From assembly GCF_004340945.1 (NCBI RefSeq), contig NZ_SLYD01000004.1, forward strand, positions 1 through 64,000: a stretch of DNA of 64,000 bases, written 5' to 3'. Source of the stretch: Sphingomonas sp. PP-F2F-A104-K0414 (GTDB lineage Bacteria > Pseudomonadota > Alphaproteobacteria > Sphingomonadales > Sphingomonadaceae). Below are positions 37,230 to 45,937 of the stretch, piece after piece (position 1 is the first letter of the stretch; each line of letters opens with the position of its first letter). The position numbers were made by a program, and so were the translations under genes. Below the pieces are notes generated by a model. The model saw only the letters and a program-made list of their open reading frames with translations. It made no database searches and was not told the origin of the DNA.

Positions 37230-37445
37230 TTAGGCGATGATATCGGGGACAAGTATGTCCTCGCACGCGGCGATCTCGTCGCGAAGCCTGAGCTTCCGCT
37301 TCTTCAGGCGTGCAATCTGCAACTGGTCAGGGACCGGCAGCAGGATCAGGGCGGCGATCGCATCGTCGAGGTCGCGGTGCTCGATCCGCATCCCGTCGAG
37401 CCGAACCCGAATCTGCGCCTCGTCCACGCCGTCTCTAAGATACAT
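37230..37445 (-). CDS. YdcH family (DUF465) protein
   Basis: A 71-residue protein. The C-terminal part (LQIARLKKRKLRLRDEIA) is the YdcH/DUF465 helical motif. The first 25 residues are acidic. The function is unknown; members form small helical hairpins. A divergent paralogue lies at 37714-37869. Start: ATG at 37445; ATG at 37391 (MRIEHRD) would also fit the family length. Confidence 0.75.
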   Translation of the reverse strand: MYLRDGVDEAQIRVRLDGMRIEHRDLDDAIAALILLPVPDQLQIARLKKRKLRLRDEIAACEDILVPDIIA

Positions 37446-37713
37446 GCCGATCCTCCGTCGCCGGAGTCCTTAGCAAATGCGCACGCGCTGGCGAGCGCTA
37501 AAGCGTCGCGAGGATCGCGTCGGGCGCAAGCGCGTCGTGCAACGAAACTACGGATAAGTGGACCCGGCCGACATGGGTCTTGATCTTACCGCCCAAAAAA
37601 CGGGTCATCGCCTGAACCGGTCGCCCAATCGATTTGGTCCATTTTCGATGAAGACATTATCGTGACATGGTGGTTTACTCAGGACCCAAACCTAATGCAG
37701 GAGGTACTTCGCT

Positions 37714-37869
37714 GTGCAGACGACGCATCAGACAGCCCTGGAAACCAAGCACGCCGTGCTCGATCAGCGAATCGCCGCCGAAACGCACCGGCCCTTGCCC
37801 GACGCTGCTATCCTCGCGAGCCTGAAGAAGCAGAAACTGCGGCTCAAGGAAGAGATCGTCAGCCTGTAA
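37714..37869 (+). CDS. YdcH family (DUF465) protein, second copy
   Basis: A 51-residue protein with a GTG start: VQTTHQTALE... through SLKKQKLRLKEEI. It matches the standard short YdcH form well, with the AxHAxLDxRI and PLPD-LKKQKLRLKEEI features. AGGAGG lies nine bases before the GTG. The neighbouring frame at 37662 is not coding. It is divergent from the other YdcH gene at 37230. Confidence 0.85.
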   Translation: MQTTHQTALETKHAVLDQRIAAETHRPLPDAAILASLKKQKLRLKEEIVSL

Positions 37870-37983
37870 TGGTCTGAACCACCCCTATCCTGCGATCGCT
37901 CTTCGGGCAGGGATTTGAGGAGCGATCGTCACGGTCAGACGCATCCGGCGTCGCTGCACGAAGGTATCACTAAACCTAAAAAC

Positions 37984-38370
37984 TTACGAAACAGATGATT
38001 TGGCGGTTCCACTAGTTGGTTTGCGCGCCTTTTTAGGATCGATCGGCTTATCGAGCGCGATCCCCATCCGTCCGGCCATGCTCCACGCGACCTTGCCGAC
38101 GATCTCGCCGATCCCGCGCAGATTGAGCCAGACGCGGGTGCCAACCTCGGCCGGCCGGTCCAGCTCGATCATCAGCCCTCCCTCGGACAGATTGCGGACG
38201 CGAACCTCGTGCACGATGCGCTCGTCACCAAGTTGGCATTGCGCGACCAGCAACAGACTGTCGCGCGCCACTGCCCGCTTTCCGGAACCCGAATCTCCTG
38301 ATGGTGCATCCTGCGCTACGCCGTCCGAAGATCGATCCGTGGCTGTCGTACGATCGAAGCTGTCCATCAT
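37984..38370 (-). CDS. PilZ domain protein
   Basis: A 128-residue protein. Residues about 30-110 form a PilZ domain with RDSLLL in place of the usual RxxxR arginine motif and NLSEGGLMIEL for the (D/N)xSxxG motif. Because the first arginine motif is incomplete, binding of cyclic di-GMP is uncertain. The N-terminus is Ser/Asp-rich and the C-terminus basic. I chose the ATG at 38370 after GAGACA; longer starts at 38412 are possible. Confidence 0.78.
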   Translation of the reverse strand: MMDSFDRTTATDRSSDGVAQDAPSGDSGSGKRAVARDSLLLVAQCQLGDERIVHEVRVRNLSEGGLMIELDRPAEVGTRVWLNLRGIGEIVGKVAWSMAGRMGIALDKPIDPKKARKPTSGTAKSSVS

Positions 38371-38426
38371 TGTCTCGCACCGCCGAGGCCCAGTGGCCGA
38401 AGCCACGTTCACGTATAGACCAAATA

Positions 38427-38450
38427 CCCGCCGAAATACTTAACGGCGGG
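38427..38450. terminator. Hairpin between dksA and the PilZ gene
   Basis: A seven-base stem CCCGCCG and CGGCGGG with a 10-base AT-rich loop, followed on the minus strand by TATTTG. It may attenuate or end the dksA transcript. Confidence 0.45.
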
Positions 38451-38501
38451 CGCCGGCCGATCGCGACTCTAGCTCAGGCTCGATCGAGGGGATATCCCGA
38501 A

Positions 38502-38972
38502 TCAATCCTCGCGCGAGACCTTCTCGTTGCGTTCATGCCGCTCCTGCGCCTCGACCGTCATCGTCGCGATCGGTCGTGCCTCCAGCCGGGCCAGGCTGAT
38601 CGGCTCGCCGGTGACTTCGCAATAGCCATATTCGCCCTCGTCGATCCGGCGAATCGCCGCCTCGATCTTCGAGACGAGCTTGCGCTGCCGATCCCGCGTG
38701 CGGAGCTCGATCGACCAGTCGGTTTCGCTCGACGCACGATCCGTGAGATCCGCCTCGCGCAGCGAATCCACCTGCAACTGCGACAAGGTCTCCTGCGACT
38801 CCCGAAGGATCGCCTCCTTCCACTCCTGCAACTTACGACGGAAATACGCCTGCTGCTTCAAGCTCATAAAGGGTTCGTCGGCATCAGGCCGATAGCCTTC
38901 CACGTCGCTGTCGTTCGCAGCGTTTCGGTTGGTAGTTCCGGTATCGTCCATACGATTCATCACGGTTGCCAT
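38502..38972 (-). CDS. dksA: RNA polymerase-binding protein DksA (single-Cys alphaproteobacterial type)
   Basis: A 156-residue DksA. A coiled-coil (residues about 40-105) carries the tip motif ADLTDRASSE with the two functional aspartates, then a globular end EYGYCEVTGEPISLARLEARP. Only Cys118 of the four zinc cysteines of E. coli DksA is present, and the rest are replaced by Thr, Ala and Gln, as in the alphaproteobacterial type. It works with ppGpp at ribosomal promoters. The ATG at 38972 follows GGGAGAG. Confidence 0.92.
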   Translation of the reverse strand: MATVMNRMDDTGTTNRNAANDSDVEGYRPDADEPFMSLKQQAYFRRKLQEWKEAILRESQETLSQLQVDSLREADLTDRASSETDWSIELRTRDRQRKLVSKIEAAIRRIDEGEYGYCEVTGEPISLARLEARPIATMTVEAQERHERNEKVSRED

Positions 38973-39391
38973 ACCACTCTCCCTCTGGCCCCGTCGGATC
39001 AACCACGCTGATCTCCGAGGACCGCCCCCAAATGGTGAATGGGCCTATAGTCGTGCACGGAGATGACCACAAGCGACCGGACTTGCGCAAACATCGCCCG
39101 CCTCGACATTATATTACAAGTATACCATTTCGCGTTTCACGCCGGGCAGCCGACCATTGGCTACGACTCCTCCCCCCATTCGCTTCCCAGACGATCAAAG
39201 ATGTCCCAAGCCGGCACGTTAACGGCGAGTCGGATGCATCGATGTCGGCAAACAGGTGATTCAGCCCGCCGAATGTGGTTAATGCTATTGCGCTTAACGG
39301 TTTGTTTTGCAGTTAGTGAGATAGCGATGTCGTAATCATCGCACACGGGGATCCGGCAACACGAGGGTGCCGGCAACGAAAGAATGACGCT
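38973..39391. other. Intergenic region between dksA and the Ser/Gly-rich protein
   Basis: A 419-base divergent control region. The part near 39105-39140 is AT-rich (CATTATATTACAAGTATACC), a possible promoter for dksA. A second AT-rich part lies near 39283-39312. I find no coding frame with family similarity and no clear operator. Confidence 0.5.
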
Positions 39392-40315
39392 ATGTCGGTT
39401 AGGATGGCCTTGGCCAAATTGTGCGCCTGTGCGTGTGGTGGTGCCCTGATCGGCGGCGGCGCCGTGCATGTTGCGGAAAGCTCCAATCGCACCGCCAATA
39501 CCAAGCGGATACTCGTCAAACGCGTAGCCCGCCCGCAGATCGCCGCTGTGCAGCGACCCCGCGTTCGCCGCGTCACCACCACGACCCGGACGACCTGTGC
39601 TCCGACCGTCGTTACGGTCGCCAATGCCGCGCCGGTTCCGATCCCCGCGCCGGTTGGCGAGGGGTATATCGGCGGCGGCGGGGCTGGTGCAGCGCCGGTT
39701 GTCATTGGCGGCAGCGGTGGATTTTTCGGCGGCGGGCTGGGCGGTGGCTTCGGCGGCGGCTTTGGCGGAAGCGGCGGCTCGAGCGGCAGTATCGTCATCT
39801 CGTCGACGTCGAGTGGCGGGTCGACGTCGGCCGGCGGCTCCAGTGGCGATGTGTCCTCGTCATCCAGCGGCAACGTGTCGACCTCGTCGAGTAGCGCATC
39901 GTCGGCATCGTCCGCGTCCTCGGCATCGTCGGCCAGCAGCGGCAGTTCGTCGGGCGGCAAGCCTAACAAACCCGGCCATGACGGGTCGAGCTATGGCTCG
40001 AGCAGCAAGGGCTGGGGATCGAACGGCGGCTGGAATTCGACCGGCGGGTGGAGCTCGAACGGATCGTCGGGCAGCTCGGCTTCGTCGGGCAGCAGTGCAT
40101 CGTCGGCAAGCTCGAGCGGGTCGAGTGCCAGCAGCGCGAGCAGTGCCAGCAGCGCGTCGAGTGCGAGCAGCGCCAGTTCGAGCGGCAGCACCGGATCGAG
40201 CGGCGGGCCTCCTGCCCCGGTTCCCGCGCCGCCGATGGTGCTGCTGTTCGGGGCGGCCGCGGCCGCGCTGGTCGCCCGCAAACGCTTCGCCAAGCCGGCC
40301 GCGATCGCCGCCTGA
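39392..40315 (+). CDS. Ser/Gly-rich surface protein with a PEP-CTERM-like C-terminus
   Basis: A 307-residue secreted-type protein. It has a hydrophobic N-terminus (LCACACGGALIGGG), a basic Thr/Arg region to about residue 70, a Gly-rich block (about 95-135) and long Ser/Ala/Gly repeats such as SSASSAS (about 165-185 and 225-265). The end, PAPVPAPPMVLLFGAAAAALVARKRF, resembles the short PEP-CTERM sorting signal of alphaproteobacteria: motif, hydrophobic helix, basic tail. It is probably an exported, low-complexity extracellular or matrix protein. A terminator hairpin follows. Confidence 0.75.
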   Translation: MSVRMALAKLCACACGGALIGGGAVHVAESSNRTANTKRILVKRVARPQIAAVQRPRVRRVTTTTRTTCAPTVVTVANAAPVPIPAPVGEGYIGGGGAGAAPVVIGGSGGFFGGGLGGGFGGGFGGSGGSSGSIVISSTSSGGSTSAGGSSGDVSSSSSGNVSTSSSSASSASSASSASSASSGSSSGGKPNKPGHDGSSYGSSSKGWGSNGGWNSTGGWSSNGSSGSSASSGSSASSASSSGSSASSASSASSASSASSASSSGSTGSSGGPPAPVPAPPMVLLFGAAAAALVARKRFAKPAAIAA

Positions 40316-40334
40316 CGCCGGCGCCGCACGCATT

Positions 40335-40372
40335 AAAAAAGGCCCTGCCGGAGATGACCGGCGGGGCCTTTT
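40335..40372. terminator. Strong bidirectional terminator
   Basis: A near-perfect hairpin, AAAAAGGCCCTGCCGG and CCGGCGGGGCCTTTT with a short AGATGA loop, with A and T runs on both sides. It serves the Ser/Gly-rich gene and the convergent host-attachment gene. Confidence 0.85.
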
Positions 40373-40387
40373 CTGTGTTTATCGTGA

Positions 40388-40828
40388 TCAGGCGGCCTTT
40401 AGTGCTTTCTCGATGTCCGCGATCGGATGGCCGGTCAGATCCTTGTCGAGCTCGCCCGTCAGCCGGCTGCTGACTTCCTTGTGATAATGCTTGCGCAGCT
40501 CGCCGAGAGTCTTGGGCGGTGCGACGACGATGAGCGACTCGTAATCGTTCTTGAGCGCGCGGACTTTGAGGAAATCGGCAGCTTCGGCGGCGAAACGATC
40601 CTCCTCAAGCTGGTGGAAGTCAGTCGGCTCGACCGAACTCTGCACACCGCCACGCGGTGACGATGCACGCCCGGCGGCATCGGTTGCCTGATCGCGGGTC
40701 GCGGGATTGACGTGCTCCTGCGCCTTTTCGACGACCAGATTGAAGTCCGTATTGTCGCCCTCGTTGCGCAGAAACAGCATTTTCCGACCGTCCGCGACGA
40801 GCACGACGGAGTTATGGGGAAGATGCAT
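40388..40828 (-). CDS. Host attachment protein family (baeRF-like)
   Basis: A 146-residue protein of the host attachment protein family (Pfam-style name), first noted in plant-associated Agrobacterium. The conserved start [20 protein letters not shown] and the FAAEAADFL and [12 protein letters not shown] blocks are present. Its structure is related to the eRF1 domain 1, and its function is unclear. The ATG at 40828 has GGAGA as ribosome site. Confidence 0.82.
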   Translation of the reverse strand: MHLPHNSVVLVADGRKMLFLRNEGDNTDFNLVVEKAQEHVNPATRDQATDAAGRASSPRGGVQSSVEPTDFHQLEEDRFAAEAADFLKVRALKNDYESLIVVAPPKTLGELRKHYHKEVSSRLTGELDKDLTGHPIADIEKALKAA

Positions 40829-40974
40829 GCGATATCTCCTTCTTCGCTGTGCGTGTGATGAATGAACGCCCCGCAAACTCGAGAGGTTGCGGACCCTCTC
40901 GATCCTTCCCGGCAAAGGGGGGATTAAGAGGGGCCGCCTTGCGCCTGCGCACCCGTCTCGGCATAGCCTCGGGC

Positions 40975-42252
40975 ATGCACGACATACGCCTGATCCGCGA
41001 CGATCCCGCCGCCTTCGACGCCGCCCTCGCCAAGCGGGGCTTCGCACCGCAGTCCGCCGCGCTGGTCGCGCTCGACGAGCAGCGGCGGGCGACGATCGCG
41101 GAGTCACAGACCGCGCAAACCCGTCGCAACGAGCTGTCGAAGGTGATCGGCCAGGCTAAGGCGCAGAAGGACGAGGCGAAGGCGCAGGCGCTGATGGCCG
41201 AGGTCGCGAGCCTGAAGGAGGCGCTGCCGCAGCTCGAGGCAGACGAGGCGCGGCTGAGTGGCGAGCTTGGCGACATGCTCGCGGCGATCCCAAACCTTCC
41301 CGCCGCCGACGTGCCCGAAGGCGGTGGCGAGGACGACAACGCGCTTGTCCACACTCGTGGCACGCCAACGACCTTCGCCTTCACTACCCGCGAGCACGAC
41401 GCGATCGGCCCGGCGATCGGCCTCGATTTCGAGACCGGTGCGGCGATGTCCGGCGCGCGTTTCACGCTGGTCCGCGGACCTGCCGCAAAGCTGCAACGCG
41501 CGCTTGGCCAGTTCATGCTCGATCATGTGGCGGAGGCCGGTTTCGAGCAGGTATCGCCACCGCTGCTGGTCCGCGACGAAGCCGTGTTCGGCACCGGCCA
41601 GTTGCCGAAGTTCTCGGAGGATCTGTTCCGTACCACCGATGGTCGCTGGCTGATCCCGACCGCGGAGGTGAGCCTCACCAACATCGTTCGCGAGCAGATC
41701 CTGACCGAAGCCGAACTGCCGCTGCGCTTCACCGCGCTGACGCCGTGCTTCCGCTCCGAGGCAGGCGCAGCAGGGCGCGATACGCGCGGCTATATCCGCC
41801 AGCATCAGTTCGACAAGGTCGAGATGGTCTCGATCGTCACCCCCGACATGTCGGAGGCCGAGCATGAGCGGATGACGGCGTGCGCGGAGGGCGTTCTCGA
41901 CGCGTTGCAGCTGCCGTTCAGGCGGATGCTCCTATGCACCGGCGACATGGGCTTCACCGCGGCACGCACCTACGATCTCGAAGTCTGGCTGCCGGGCCAG
42001 GCGCGCTATCGCGAGATCAGCAGCGTCTCGACCTGCACCGATTTCCAGGCACGCCGGATGAACGCGCGCTATCGCCCCGAGGGCGAGAAGGGCACGCGGT
42101 TCGTCCACACGCTCAACGGGTCGGCGCTCGCGGTCGGCCGGACGCTCGTCGCGGTGCTGGAGAATTATCAGCAGGAAGACGGCTCGGTCGCGGTGCCGAC
42201 GGTACTCCAGCCGTATCTCGGCGGTCTGACAGTGTTGGAGCCCAAGCGCTGA
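40975..42252 (+). CDS. serS: Seryl-tRNA synthetase
   Basis: A 425-residue class II aminoacyl-tRNA synthetase that charges tRNA-Ser. An N-terminal coiled-coil (about residues 27-100) is followed by the catalytic domain with motif 2 ([24 protein letters not shown]) and motif 3 ([19 protein letters not shown]). I chose the ATG at 40975 because the family begins [11 protein letters not shown]. The stop overlaps the surE ATG by one base. Confidence 0.97.
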   Translation: MHDIRLIRDDPAAFDAALAKRGFAPQSAALVALDEQRRATIAESQTAQTRRNELSKVIGQAKAQKDEAKAQALMAEVASLKEALPQLEADEARLSGELGDMLAAIPNLPAADVPEGGGEDDNALVHTRGTPTTFAFTTREHDAIGPAIGLDFETGAAMSGARFTLVRGPAAKLQRALGQFMLDHVAEAGFEQVSPPLLVRDEAVFGTGQLPKFSEDLFRTTDGRWLIPTAEVSLTNIVREQILTEAELPLRFTALTPCFRSEAGAAGRDTRGYIRQHQFDKVEMVSIVTPDMSEAEHERMTACAEGVLDALQLPFRRMLLCTGDMGFTAARTYDLEVWLPGQARYREISSVSTCTDFQARRMNARYRPEGEKGTRFVHTLNGSALAVGRTLVAVLENYQQEDGSVAVPTVLQPYLGGLTVLEPKR

Positions 42253-43016
42253 TGCGGATCCTGCTGACCAACGACGATGGCTATCATGCGCCCGGCCTCA
42301 AGGTGCTGGAGACGATCGCGCGGACCTTTTCGGACGATGTCTGGGTAGTGGCGCCTGCCGACGAACAGTCCGGCGCGGGCCATTCGCTGACGCTGTCGCG
42401 GCCGATCCGCGTGCGGAAGCATGGCGAGAAGCGCTTCGCCGTTGCGGGCACGCCGACCGATGCGGTGATGATGGCGCTCGCCAAGATCATGAAGGATTGC
42501 CCACCCGACCTGATCCTGTCGGGCGTCAACCGCGGCGCGAACCTCGCCGAGGACGTGACCTATTCGGGCACCGTCTCGGCAGCGATGGAAGGCGCGCTGG
42601 GCGGTATCCGCTCGATCGCGCTGAGCCAGATCTACAGCCGCGAGGGCATGGGCGACAGCGTGCCGTTCGAGGCCGCCGCCGCCTGGGGCGAGCGCGTATT
42701 ACGCCCGCTGATCGATGCGCCGCTCGCGCCGCGGACGCTGGTCAACATCAACTTTCCCGCCGGCCCGGCCGATGCGGTGAAGGGCGTTCGCGTCGTCGGC
42801 CAGGGCCTGCGCGACTATGGTCGGTTGCAGATCGTCAGCAACACCGACCCGCGCGGCTACGAGTATCACTGGTTCGCGCTGGGCCGCACCGTCGAGACGC
42901 CCGCGTACGCGACCGACCTCGAGGCGACCGCGGAGGGGTATGTGTCGGTGACTCCGCTGCATCTCGACCTGACGCATTTCGAGTCGATGGATATGCTCGA
43001 ACGGGCCTATCGCTGA
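42252..43016 (+). CDS. surE: 5'-nucleotidase SurE
   Basis: A 254-residue metal-dependent 5'(3')-nucleotidase and exopolyphosphatase with the N-terminal ILLTNDDGYHAPG motif (metal-binding Asp-Asp), PADEQSGAGHSLTLS and GVNRGANLAEDVTYSGTVSAAMEG. It is coupled to serS upstream and to the NlpD-like gene downstream by TGATG overlaps. Confidence 0.96.
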   Translation: MRILLTNDDGYHAPGLKVLETIARTFSDDVWVVAPADEQSGAGHSLTLSRPIRVRKHGEKRFAVAGTPTDAVMMALAKIMKDCPPDLILSGVNRGANLAEDVTYSGTVSAAMEGALGGIRSIALSQIYSREGMGDSVPFEAAAAWGERVLRPLIDAPLAPRTLVNINFPAGPADAVKGVRVVGQGLRDYGRLQIVSNTDPRGYEYHWFALGRTVETPAYATDLEATAEGYVSVTPLHLDLTHFESMDMLERAYR

Positions 43017-44158
43017 TGCGGCGCGCGAGCCTGTTTGCGGTGGCGACAGTGCCGCTGCTCGGGCTCGTCGCGTGTATTCCGCAGGTCGAACGTCCGGCCG
43101 GTTACGGCACCGCGCCGGCCCAGCCGTATCGCGATCCCCCGCCGCGGCGCGATGATCGGCCCCGTCGGGACAATGATCGGCCCCGTCGGGACGACACGCC
43201 GCCGCAGGATATTCCTGGCCGCGATACCGGCGAAGTCGCCGCCCTGCCCGCACCGCGCCCCGCCTGGGAAGCACGACCGGTCAGCGCCGATGCGAAGACC
43301 ATCCCCGACTCGACCTATCTCGTCCGGCCCGGCGATACGCTCGCCCGCGTGGCCGACCGCAGCGGCGCGAGCATGGAAGCCATCGCGCGCGCCAACGACC
43401 TCGAATCGCCCCACACGATCCGCGCTGGCCAGCGGCTGACGATCCCCGGCGGGCGTTATCACCAGGTCCGCCGCGGCGAGACCGGCATCGCGATCGCGCG
43501 CGCGTACGGCGTCGAATGGTCGCGGATCGTTGCCGCCAACGCGTTGGTCGAGCCATACGTGCTGCGTGCCGACCAGCGGATCCAGATCCCCGACGCTCCG
43601 GGCGGCGGCAGGCCAAGTGCTTCAGAACGCGCGCAGGCGTTCAAGCTAGACATTGACGATATCCTCACCGGCGGCGAGCCCGCGCTGGCGAGCAACCAGG
43701 CGCCGGCTCGGCCGATCGCGACACCGCGCCGCGTGCTGCCGTCGAACGCCGTCGTCACCGCACCAGCGCGGCTCGCGAGCGGTGGCTTCCTCTGGCCGGT
43801 CGACGGCAAGCTCGTGAAGCGCTTCGGTCCGGGTGCGAGCGGCGAACGCAACGACGGAATCAAGATCGCGGTGCCGATGTCGACACCGATCCATGCCGCG
43901 GCGGACGGCGTGGTCGCCTATGTCGGCGACGGCATCGCCGCGCTCGGTGGGCTGGTGATCATCAAGCACGGCGGCGGCTGGACGAGCGTCTACGGTCATG
44001 CGTCGAAACTGCTGGTGCAGCGCGGCCAGAGTGTGAAGCGCGGGCAGACGATCGCGCTATCGGGCGACACCGGGTTCGCGGATCGCCCGGAACTGCACTT
44101 CGAACTGCGCAAGGGGCGGACGCCGGTGGATCCGACGTCGCAACTGCCGCGAAGTTGA
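43016..44158 (+). CDS. LysM/M23 peptidoglycan protein, NlpD-like lipoprotein
   Basis: A 380-residue lipoprotein (lipobox LGLVAC, Cys near residue 20) with a Pro/Arg/Asp-rich linker, two LysM repeats (starting YLVRPGDTLARVADRSG and YHQVRRGETGIAIARAYG) and a C-terminal M23 peptidase domain (FLWPVDGKLVKRFGP, then YGHASKLLV and the HFELRKG end). NlpD-type proteins often lack zinc ligands and activate amidases at the division site. The position after surE matches the surE-pcm-nlpD order of gammaproteobacteria, with pcm missing. Confidence 0.9.
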   Translation: MRRASLFAVATVPLLGLVACIPQVERPAGYGTAPAQPYRDPPPRRDDRPRRDNDRPRRDDTPPQDIPGRDTGEVAALPAPRPAWEARPVSADAKTIPDSTYLVRPGDTLARVADRSGASMEAIARANDLESPHTIRAGQRLTIPGGRYHQVRRGETGIAIARAYGVEWSRIVAANALVEPYVLRADQRIQIPDAPGGGRPSASERAQAFKLDIDDILTGGEPALASNQAPARPIATPRRVLPSNAVVTAPARLASGGFLWPVDGKLVKRFGPGASGERNDGIKIAVPMSTPIHAAADGVVAYVGDGIAALGGLVIIKHGGGWTSVYGHASKLLVQRGQSVKRGQTIALSGDTGFADRPELHFELRKGRTPVDPTSQLPRS

Positions 44159-44173
44159 ATACGCCTAGCACCG

Positions 44174-44260
44174 CCCGTCATTCCAGCGAACGCTGGGATC
44201 TCCCGGTTCTGACCACCGCACCCGCCTCACAAAGATCCCAGCTTTCGCTGGGATGACGGC
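44174..44260. repeat. Inverted repeat with CGTCAT-CCAGC-GCTGGGATC arms (family C)
   Basis: About 87 bases between the NlpD-like gene and tyrS: CCCGTCATTCCAGCGAACGC opens and AGATCCCAGCTTTCGCTGGGATGACGG closes. A copy lies at 55310-55397. Confidence 0.85.
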
Positions 44261-44287
44261 GGTGGGAGCGCATGCTAGTCGCCCCTC

Positions 44288-45511
44288 ATGACCTACCAGT
44301 CCGACCTGCTCACCACGCTGACCTCGCGCGGCTATGTCCACCAGATGACCGACGCGACCGCGCTCGATGCACTCGCGGGCAAGCAGGTCGTGCCCGGCTA
44401 TATCGGCTTCGATCCGACCGCGCCGTCGCTCCATGTCGGCAGTCTCGTCCAGATCATGCTGCTCCGCCGGCTCCAGCAGACCGGGCACAAGCCGATCGTC
44501 CTGATGGGTGGCGGCACCGGCAAGATCGGCGATCCGAGCTTCAAGGACGAAGCGCGCAAGCTTCTAGGCGAGGAAGGGATCAAAGCCAACGTCGCGTCTA
44601 TCCGCCGCATCTTCGAGCGCTTCCTCACGTTCGGTGACGGGCCCACGGACGCGGTGATGCTCGACAATGCCGAATGGCTCGACGCGCTCGAATACATCCC
44701 GTTCCTGCGCGACGTCGGCCAGCATTTTTCGGTCAACCGGATGCTCGCTTTCGACTCGGTCAAGCTCCGCCTCGACCGCGAACAGTCGCTGAGCTTCCTA
44801 GAATTCAATTACATGATCCTCCAGGCGTACGACTTCCTAGAGCTGTCGCGCCGCGCCGAATGCCGCCTGCAAATGGGCGGCTCGGATCAATGGGGCAACA
44901 TCGTCAACGGCATCGAGCTGTCGCGCCGGATGGACGGCACCGAGGTGTACGGCGTCACCACGCCGCTGATCACCACGGCCGACGGCGGCAAGATGGGCAA
45001 GACGATGTCCGGCGCGGTCTGGCTGCACGAGGATCAATTGCCGAACTTCGATTACTGGCAGTTCTGGCGCAACACCGACGACCGCGACGTCGGCCGCTTC
45101 CTGCGGCTGTTCACCGACCTGCCACTCGACGAGATCGCCCGTCTCGAAGCGCTCGAGGGCGCGGAAATCAACGCCGCCAAGATTGTGCTCGCCAATGAAG
45201 CGACGGCAATGTGCCGCGGCCGAGCTGCCGCCGAACAGGCAGCGGAGACTGCGCGAAAGACCTTCGAGGAGGGTGCATCGGGCGATTCCTTGCCAAGCTT
45301 TGCCGTTGCGGGTGGCTCGATCGGGATCGTCGAGGCGCTCGTCGGGCTAGGCTTCGTCGCCTCCAACGGCGAAGCGCGACGGAAGATTGCCGAGGGTGCG
45401 GTGCGGATCGACGGTGCCGTCGAGAAGGAGCCGACCGCCTCGATCGAGGTCGCGGCGCCGGTCCGTTTGAGCCTCGGGAAAAAGCGGCATGGGATGCTAA
45501 CTCCCTCGTAA
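44288..45511 (+). CDS. tyrS: Tyrosyl-tRNA synthetase
   Basis: A 407-residue class I synthetase. The HIGH-like motif is LHVGSLVQ near residue 44, and the KMSKS-like loop is KMGKTMSGA near 240. A C-terminal S4 RNA-binding domain (about 345-405) has [16 protein letters not shown]. It charges tRNA-Tyr. Confidence 0.96.
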   Translation: MTYQSDLLTTLTSRGYVHQMTDATALDALAGKQVVPGYIGFDPTAPSLHVGSLVQIMLLRRLQQTGHKPIVLMGGGTGKIGDPSFKDEARKLLGEEGIKANVASIRRIFERFLTFGDGPTDAVMLDNAEWLDALEYIPFLRDVGQHFSVNRMLAFDSVKLRLDREQSLSFLEFNYMILQAYDFLELSRRAECRLQMGGSDQWGNIVNGIELSRRMDGTEVYGVTTPLITTADGGKMGKTMSGAVWLHEDQLPNFDYWQFWRNTDDRDVGRFLRLFTDLPLDEIARLEALEGAEINAAKIVLANEATAMCRGRAAAEQAAETARKTFEEGASGDSLPSFAVAGGSIGIVEALVGLGFVASNGEARRKIAEGAVRIDGAVEKEPTASIEVAAPVRLSLGKKRHGMLTPS

Positions 45512-45617
45512 CAGAAGGCATTTTGGTTGTGGAAAACACGCCGTTAGGCATCTCCGTTCGCACGAGGTTCACAGCGACGCCGGTAAGCCAATGGTCCTAG
45601 AAAACGGGGAACATCCG

Positions 45618-45935
45618 ATGCGAAATTATGCCACGGCTGTTCGAGACCACCGCGGCGAGCCACGCGACGAGGTGATGCACCGCACGCATGCGATCGACGG
45701 CGATGGTCGGAGCATGAAACTGGTGCTGGTGAACATGTCCGCGAACGGCCTGATGGCGCGATGCGAGGGTTCCCCCGAAGCTGGCGATCGGCTGCGGATT
45801 ACCCTGCCAATTCTAGGCGGCGTCGATGCGATCGTACGCTGGTCGCTTGGTGGACGGATCGGCTGCGAACTCGAACAGACGATTCCGTTGTCGGACTATT
45901 ATGGCATGCTGACGGTGATGGTCCGCAACATCTGA
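45618..45935 (+). CDS. PilZ domain protein
   Basis: A 105-residue protein, mostly a PilZ domain (residues about 8-100). The (D/N)xSxxG motif reads NMSANGLMARC, and the RxxxR motif is unclear, so cyclic di-GMP binding is not certain. GGGGAA lies before the ATG at 45618; an ATG at 45591 is in frame. It is convergent with recG. Confidence 0.78.
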   Translation: MRNYATAVRDHRGEPRDEVMHRTHAIDGDGRSMKLVLVNMSANGLMARCEGSPEAGDRLRITLPILGGVDAIVRWSLGGRIGCELEQTIPLSDYYGMLTVMVRNI

Positions 45936-45937
45936 CG

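Noticed and set aside
40060..40200. Ser/Ala codon repeat considered as a mobile or VNTR element
   Set aside because: It lies in frame within the Ser-rich protein and is a low-complexity coding tract.
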